From Myxococcales bacterium (lineage in GTDB: Bacteria; Myxococcota; Polyangia; Nannocystales; Nannocystaceae): DNA of 40,170 nt. The notes below the pieces were generated by a model that saw only the letters and a program-made list of their open reading frames with translations, was not told the DNA's origin and did not search any database. The stretch lies in contig JAEUJW010000046.1 of the NCBI GenBank assembly GCA_016793465.1, positions 1-40,170 on the forward strand, in the 5' to 3' direction. Position numbers and translations under genes: made by a program. This document shows, in pieces, positions 36,687 to 40,170 of the stretch. Numbering within the stretch: position 1 is the stretch's first letter; every line of letters begins with the position of its first letter.

Positions 36687-36884
36687 GTGAACCCCACTTG
36701 TCCCCGGGCGCACACCCGGGTCCAGTGCGAGTGCACCACCGCCGCCGTGCGCGGAGACAGCACCATCCCCCAGATCCCCGTCGACCACTGGGAGACCTTC
36801 AACACCCTCCGCACCCGGGCGCAGATCGAGAACGGCGGGCTGTGCCACCCGGTCCCGCCCGGCGGACCCGCCGACCCGTGCTAA
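36687..36884 (+). CDS. Small hypothetical protein before the TIGR02587/TIGR02588 pair
   Basis: A possible 65-residue protein from GTG 36687, with three cysteines in VQCECTT and GGLC, a C-terminal Cys, and a plausible globular segment (IPQIPVDHWETFNTLRTRAQ). Third codon positions are strongly G/C from 36690 to the stop, which supports coding. No ribosome site is evident, and the start is uncertain. It ends 15 bases before the next gene, whose AAGGAG overlaps its stop region. No family recognised. Confidence 0.45.
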   Translation: MNPTCPRAHTRVQCECTTAAVRGDSTIPQIPVDHWETFNTLRTRAQIENGGLCHPVPPGGPADPC

Positions 36885-36899
36885 GGAGCCTGGCTCGCC

Positions 36900-37766
36900 G
36901 TGCTCGCCCCCGACGACGACCGCTCGCCCCGCCCGGCCCCGCCGGTCTCGCGCTCGCTGCAGGAGTACGGCCGCGGGGTCGCCGGCGGCCTGCTATTCAG
37001 CTTCCCGATGCTCTACACCGCCGAGGTCTGGCAGGCGGGCGAGCGCCTCGGCGCCGAGCGCCTGCTGCTCGGGCTCGGCGGCGTGTTCGTGCTGCTGCTC
37101 GGCTACAACCGCTACGCCGGGCTGCGCCGCGACGCCGACGCCTTCGAGGTCGCCATCGACTCGGTCGAGGAGCTCGGCCTCGGCCTGGTGGTCGCCGCCG
37201 TCGTGCTGGTCGTGCTCGGGCGCATCGACCTGGCCATGCCGCTGTCCGAGATCGCCGGCAAGGTGGTCGTCGGCGGCCTCGCGGTGGCCATCGGCGTGTC
37301 GGTCGGCACCGCCCAGCTCGGCGGCGGGGGCGACGACGACGACGACTGCGGCATGGGCGACGAGCGCGAGCAGAACCCCGACTTCGTGGCCCAGATGGCG
37401 CTGGCCCTGTGCGGCGCCGTGCTCGTCGCCGCCAACATCGCGCCCACCGACGAGATCCCCGAGATCGCCGGCACGCTGTCGCCGTGGGCCCTGCTCGCGC
37501 TCACGGCCATGACCGTGGGCGTCGGCGCGTTCGTCCTGCACTTCGGCGACTTCATCCGCGCCAGCGCCAGCCGCGGCCGCCGCGACGTGCTCATCGCGAC
37601 GATCGCCTCCTACCTCGCCTCGATGATCGCCGCCTCCGACCTCCTGTGGTTCTTCGGCCGCCTCGACGACGTCGGCCCGCCCTTCGCGCTCGCCCAGGTC
37701 ATCGTGCTCGGCCTCCCCACCGCCCTCGGCGCGTCCGCCGGTCGCCTGCTCATCCAACCATCATGA
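36900..37766 (+). CDS. TIGR02587 family integral membrane protein
   Basis: A 288-residue polytopic protein; GTG start at 36900 with AAGGAG 11 bases upstream. The opening SRSLQEYGRGVAGGLLFSFPMLYTAEVW is the family signature. About seven hydrophobic segments follow, including LLLGLGGVFVLLLGYNRYA, GLGLVVAAVVLVVLG, MALALCGAVLVAANIAP and LLALTAMTVGVGAFVLHFG. A very acidic loop (GGGGDDDDDCGMGDE) lies near residue 145. The function of the family is unknown. It is followed by, and overlaps by 4 bases (ATGA), the TIGR02588 gene, a pairing characteristic of these two families. Confidence 0.9.
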   Translation: MLAPDDDRSPRPAPPVSRSLQEYGRGVAGGLLFSFPMLYTAEVWQAGERLGAERLLLGLGGVFVLLLGYNRYAGLRRDADAFEVAIDSVEELGLGLVVAAVVLVVLGRIDLAMPLSEIAGKVVVGGLAVAIGVSVGTAQLGGGGDDDDDCGMGDEREQNPDFVAQMALALCGAVLVAANIAPTDEIPEIAGTLSPWALLALTAMTVGVGAFVLHFGDFIRASASRGRRDVLIATIASYLASMIAASDLLWFFGRLDDVGPPFALAQVIVLGLPTALGASAGRLLIQPS

Positions 37767-38152
37767 CCACGCGCAAGAACTGGCTCGAATGGACCGTGTT
37801 CGCCCTCGGCGTCGCGCTCGTGCTCGCCGTCGTCGGCGTGCTCCTCACCCAGGCCGTCCTCCACGACGACCGCCCGCCCCACATCGGCCTCCGGCTCGGC
37901 GACCCCTGGCGCCCCGAGGTCTCGCCCGCGCACTTCGTCGTGCCCGTCACGGTCGTCAACGACGGCGACAAGGCCGTCGAGTGGGTGCTCGTCGAGCTCA
38001 CCCTCGTCCAGGACGGCGCCGTCCGCGAGCGCAGCCAGCTCCACCTCCCCGACCTCCCCCGCCGCTCGCGCCGCAACGCCGGCTTCACCCTGCAGACCGA
38101 CCCCGCCTCCGGCCAGCTGCACACCCGCGTGCTCGGCTTCAGCGAGCCCTGA
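37763..38152 (+). CDS. TIGR02588 family protein
   Basis: A 129-residue protein with one N-terminal membrane anchor (WTVFALGVALVLAVVGVLLTQAV) and an extracytoplasmic beta-sandwich-like domain (FVVPVTVVNDGDKAVEWVLVELTLVQDG ... LPDLPRRSRRNAGFTL). This matches TIGR02588, which is usually encoded next to TIGR02587, as here with an ATGA overlap. Function is unknown. The two probably form a membrane complex (inference from coupling). Confidence 0.9.
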   Translation: MTTRKNWLEWTVFALGVALVLAVVGVLLTQAVLHDDRPPHIGLRLGDPWRPEVSPAHFVVPVTVVNDGDKAVEWVLVELTLVQDGAVRERSQLHLPDLPRRSRRNAGFTLQTDPASGQLHTRVLGFSEP

Positions 38153-38194
38153 CGCCCGGGCGCACGCGCGCCGCCCCGAGGTGATACCCTGCGC

Positions 38195-38893
38195 ATGCGC
38201 ATGCGAACGCTCTGCATCGACATCGGCGGCACCGGTCTCAAGGCCCTCGTCTTCGAACCCGACGGCGCCCCGCGCGGCGAACGCGTGCGCGTCGCGACCC
38301 CGCGTCCGGCCACCCCCGAGGCCGTGCTCGCGGCCCTGGAGGCGCTCACCGCCCCGCTCGGCGCCTACGACCGCGTCAGCGTCGGCTTCCCCGGCGTGGT
38401 CGTCGACGGCGTGACCCGCACCGCCCCCAACCTCGACCCCGCGTGGGCCGACTTCCCGCTGGCCGCGACGCTCGAGCGGCGCACCGGCAAGCCCGTGCGC
38501 GTGGCCAACGACGCCGGCGTGCAGGGCCTGGCGGTGATCGAGGGCAAGGGCGTCGAGGTGGTGATCACGCTCGGCACCGGCATGGGCTTCGGCCTCTACG
38601 TCGACGGCCACTACGTGCCCAACATCGAGATGGCCCACCACCCCTACGGCCACGGCAAGGACCAGACCTACGAGGAGCGCGTCGGCGAGGCCGCCCGCCT
38701 CGAGATCGGCAACAAGCGCTGGCGCGGCCGCGTGGCCAAGGTCATCGCCCAGCTCGCGCCGATCCTCAACTACCGCCGGCTCTACCTCGGCGGCGGCAAC
38801 TCGGAGCGACTCGATCCGGCGGACCTCCCGGCCGATGTCACGATCGTCAGCAACGTCGCCGGGCTGATCGGCGGGCTCAAGCTGTGGAGCTGA
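38195..38893 (+). CDS. ppgK: Polyphosphate glucokinase (ROK family)
   Basis: A 232-residue ROK kinase. ATP/polyphosphate-binding LCIDIGGTGLKALVF, catalytic-side VSVGFPGVVVDG, the conserved VANDAGVQGLAVIEG, and LGTGMGFGLYVDG. The C-terminal half has YEERVGEAARLEIGNKRWRGRV, typical of polyphosphate-dependent glucokinases rather than of sugar-repressor ROK proteins. It would phosphorylate glucose to glucose-6-phosphate, feeding the zwf operon. Two possible starts, ATG 38195 and 38201, are both compatible with the family. Strong phosphate-type repeats lie just after the gene, before the next one. Confidence 0.9.
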   Translation: MRMRTLCIDIGGTGLKALVFEPDGAPRGERVRVATPRPATPEAVLAALEALTAPLGAYDRVSVGFPGVVVDGVTRTAPNLDPAWADFPLAATLERRTGKPVRVANDAGVQGLAVIEGKGVEVVITLGTGMGFGLYVDGHYVPNIEMAHHPYGHGKDQTYEERVGEAARLEIGNKRWRGRVAKVIAQLAPILNYRRLYLGGGNSERLDPADLPADVTIVSNVAGLIGGLKLWS

Positions 38894-38904
38894 GCGCCGC
38901 GGAC

Positions 38905-38940
38905 CTGAAGGCTTTCTGAAGCCCCTGAAGTGTTTCTGAA
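38905..38940. promoter_or_regulatory. Four CTGAA repeats at one-helical-turn spacing
   Basis: CTGAA occurs at 38905, 38916, 38925 and 38936 (spacing 11, 9, 11). It can also be read as two copies of a 20-base unit CTGAAG-NN-TTTCTGAA. The repeats lie 12 bases after ppgK and about 50 bases before the response-regulator gene. Direct repeats at this spacing are the usual binding geometry for PhoB/OmpR-family regulators. That identification is inference. Confidence 0.55.
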
Positions 38941-38988
38941 CTGTAACGACGCGGGCCCTCGCGACACCCACGCGGTAGAGGGTAGGAC

Positions 38989-39747
38989 ATGGAAGCGAGG
39001 ATCTTGCTCGTCGACGGTGACCGCTGGATGCAGCGGGTCGTCATCTCCACGCTGCGCGACCAGGGCTACGTGTTCGACGTCGCCGGCGACGGCTGCGCCG
39101 GGCTGAAGGCCGCGCTGGCCCGCCCGCCCAGCCTCATCATCTCCGACGTGCTGATGCCCGGCATGAACGGCTGGCGCCTGTGCCGCAAGCTCCGCGCCCT
39201 GCGCCAGTTCTCCGCCACCCCGTTCATGTTCCTCAGCGGCCTGCCCGGCGACGAGAGCCGCCGCCACAGCTTCCGCCTCGGCGCCGACGACTACCTCAGC
39301 AAGCCCGTGGCCCCGCGCGAGCTGGTCGTGCGCGTGCGCTCCGCCCTGCGCCGCAGCCTGGTCCCCCGCGCCGCCACCAGGGCCCGCGTCGGCCGCATCG
39401 CCCTCGCCTACGGCCGCGGCGTGTCCGGCGCGATCGAGGACATCAGCCTCGCGTCCCTGCTCGTGCTGCTCGAGATGGAGCGCAAGCACGGCCTCATGAT
39501 CCTCACCAACTGCGAGACCGGCGAGCGCTGCCGCCTCTACCTCCGCGACGGCCGCATCGTCGCCGCCGAGATGGACGGCGTGACCGCCCTGCGCCACGCC
39601 GAGCTGCTCTACCACGTGCTCACCTGGTCGCGCGGCGCGTTCGAGTTCAAGGCCGTGCCCGTCGAGATGCACGACGCCGTGCAGGCCTCGACCACCCACC
39701 TGATCCTCGAGGCCACGCGCCGCCTCGACGAAGCCCTCGCCGGCTGA
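38989..39747 (+). CDS. Response regulator: receiver domain plus DUF4388
   Basis: A 252-residue protein. Receiver domain at residues 1-120: acidic pocket LLVDGDRW, phospho-acceptor Asp in LIISDVLMPGMNGW, Ser in FLSGLP, Lys in DYLSKPVAPREL. A short linker (RAATRARVGR) is followed by a DUF4388 (PatA-like) domain at about residues 140-245: GAIEDISLASLLVLLEMERKHGLMIL, GERCRLYLRDGRIVAAEMDG, TWSRGAFEFKAVPVE. This domain pair is very common in myxobacteria and has no DNA-binding part, so output is probably by protein contact. GAGGGTAGG precedes the ATG by 2-8 bases. Its cognate kinase is not in the window. Confidence 0.93.
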   Translation: MEARILLVDGDRWMQRVVISTLRDQGYVFDVAGDGCAGLKAALARPPSLIISDVLMPGMNGWRLCRKLRALRQFSATPFMFLSGLPGDESRRHSFRLGADDYLSKPVAPRELVVRVRSALRRSLVPRAATRARVGRIALAYGRGVSGAIEDISLASLLVLLEMERKHGLMILTNCETGERCRLYLRDGRIVAAEMDGVTALRHAELLYHVLTWSRGAFEFKAVPVEMHDAVQASTTHLILEATRRLDEALAG

Positions 39748-39755
39748 GCCGCGGA

Positions 39756-39952
39756 TCAGGGGCATGCCCGAGTCGGAATGCCACCGGCCGCGACATTCTC
39801 CGCCCCTCCCGACCGTGCATCCGGCGCTCGTCCTCCGCGGACGAACCGCGGCCGATCCACGCGGAGCACGGACGACGGATACACCTCCAGGCGGGTCGGA
39901 GATGTCGCGGCCAGCATGGCCGTGACATCCCGACTCGGGCCTCGCCCCGACG
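39756..39952. repeat. Long imperfect inverted repeat (foldback of about 95-bp arms)
   Basis: CCCGAGTCGG (39767-39776) pairs with its exact inverse at 39930-39939. Moving inward, GGCCGCGACATTCTCCG pairs with its inverse near 39894-39912 with one base bulged, then GTGCATCCGGCG and CTCCGCGG pair with inverses near 39860-39885. The right arm carries an extra small palindrome, GGCCAGCATGGCC. The whole segment would fold into one long hairpin. No protein-coding frame with convincing character lies here; nothing else is seen from 39748 to 40170 except the next repeat. Confidence 0.65.
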
Positions 39953-40015
39953 AACATCACCGCCCCGCGGAAGAGCCGTCGTCCGGGCGCTTCACGAGGT
40001 CTGGCGTATGGCGGG

Positions 40016-40109
40016 CTGGGGAGGGTGAGCGCCGGACATGCGCAGCCGATGGTGCGCCACGAAGTGGGCGCGCCCTCGGCGAGCACTGGCCGGCGTTCAC
40101 CCTCCCCAG
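40016..40109. repeat. Inverted repeat with 20-bp arms near the window end
   Basis: CTGGGGAGGGTGAGCGCCGG (40016-40035) and its inverse at 40090-40109 differ at one position. The arms can be extended outward over GGCG with two mismatches. The 54-base loop has no obvious gene. The arm sequence resembles the GGGGAGGGTGA-type repetitive extragenic palindromes seen in many GC-rich genomes, which is from general knowledge and not tested. Confidence 0.65.
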
Positions 40110-40170
40110 TTCGCCGTGAGTTTCACATGGCCTGACGGCCACCAGCGATGCATGAAACGAGCCGCGTCTT

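Noticed and set aside
36509..38152. Long Arg-rich plus-strand frame upstream of the TIGR02588 coding part
   Set aside because: Only the last 130 codons from ATG 37763 are real; the rest is out of frame with the TIGR02587 gene.
39778..40119. 113-codon plus-strand frame at the window end
   Set aside because: It has no recognisable motif or ribosome site and crosses two inverted repeats, so it is not supported as a gene.

Overview
The window is about 40 kb of very GC-rich DNA, with G or C at almost every third codon position. It looks like the chromosome of a myxobacterium, most likely of the Nannocystis/Enhygromyxa group (Nannocystaceae, Myxococcota). The reasons are several lipoproteins with Thr-rich linkers, DUF4215 repeats of the form CGDG...E.CDDGN, a Ser/Thr kinase with a transmembrane segment and long proline-rich tail, fibrinogen-like and fibro-slime domains, and a DUF4388 response regulator. 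The assignment is an inference. I see no rRNA, tRNA, CRISPR array, transposase or phage gene.

Region 1 (1-5400, all minus strand): a BlaI-type repressor with a tandem palindromic operator inside its own promoter, translationally coupled to a BlaR1/M56 membrane metalloprotease cut by the window edge; a small cysteine-repeat lipoprotein; and an ABC-2 exporter (ATPase plus permease). The ATPase/permease boundary carries a 107-bp tandem duplication.

Region 2 (5610-13378, minus strand): six tightly packed genes in transcription order VKOR-DsbA fusion, membrane-anchored Cys-rich OmpA-like protein, TlpA-like thioredoxin, TPR/PEGA-like envelope protein, DUF4215-DUF1554 lipoprotein, Ser/Thr kinase. 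It reads as a dedicated disulfide-forming and cysteine-rich envelope unit and is the best candidate for an undescribed system here. A YceI gene (13505-14032) lies upstream of it.

Region 3 (14116-18466): glgX and malQ, divergently transcribed, for glycogen/maltodextrin breakdown, then a DUF1428 gene convergent with malQ.

Region 4 (18566-23060): three secreted lipoproteins with Thr-rich linkers (Cys-rich; DUF4215 plus fibrinogen-like; fibro-slime) and one small membrane protein.

Region 5 (23254-28000): a Nudix hydrolase, DUF507, an ETF-like protein, an ATP-grasp acyl-CoA synthetase-like protein with a divergent front half, and a two-gene STAS unit.

Region 6 (28135-39747): cca; a zwf-pgl-gnd operon (oxidative pentose phosphate pathway); a GH63-type glycosidase divergent from it; a broken nucleotidyltransferase with a small partner gene; a TIGR02587/TIGR02588 membrane pair; polyphosphate glucokinase; and a receiver-DUF4388 regulator preceded by helically phased CTGAA repeats. 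Together with glgX/malQ these genes would take stored glucan or glucose to glucose-6-phosphate and NADPH. The last 420 bases hold no convincing gene but contain two inverted-repeat structures.

A short palindrome of the type CCTGTCC-(loop)-GGACAGG recurs at several sites, both between genes and in frame inside genes.
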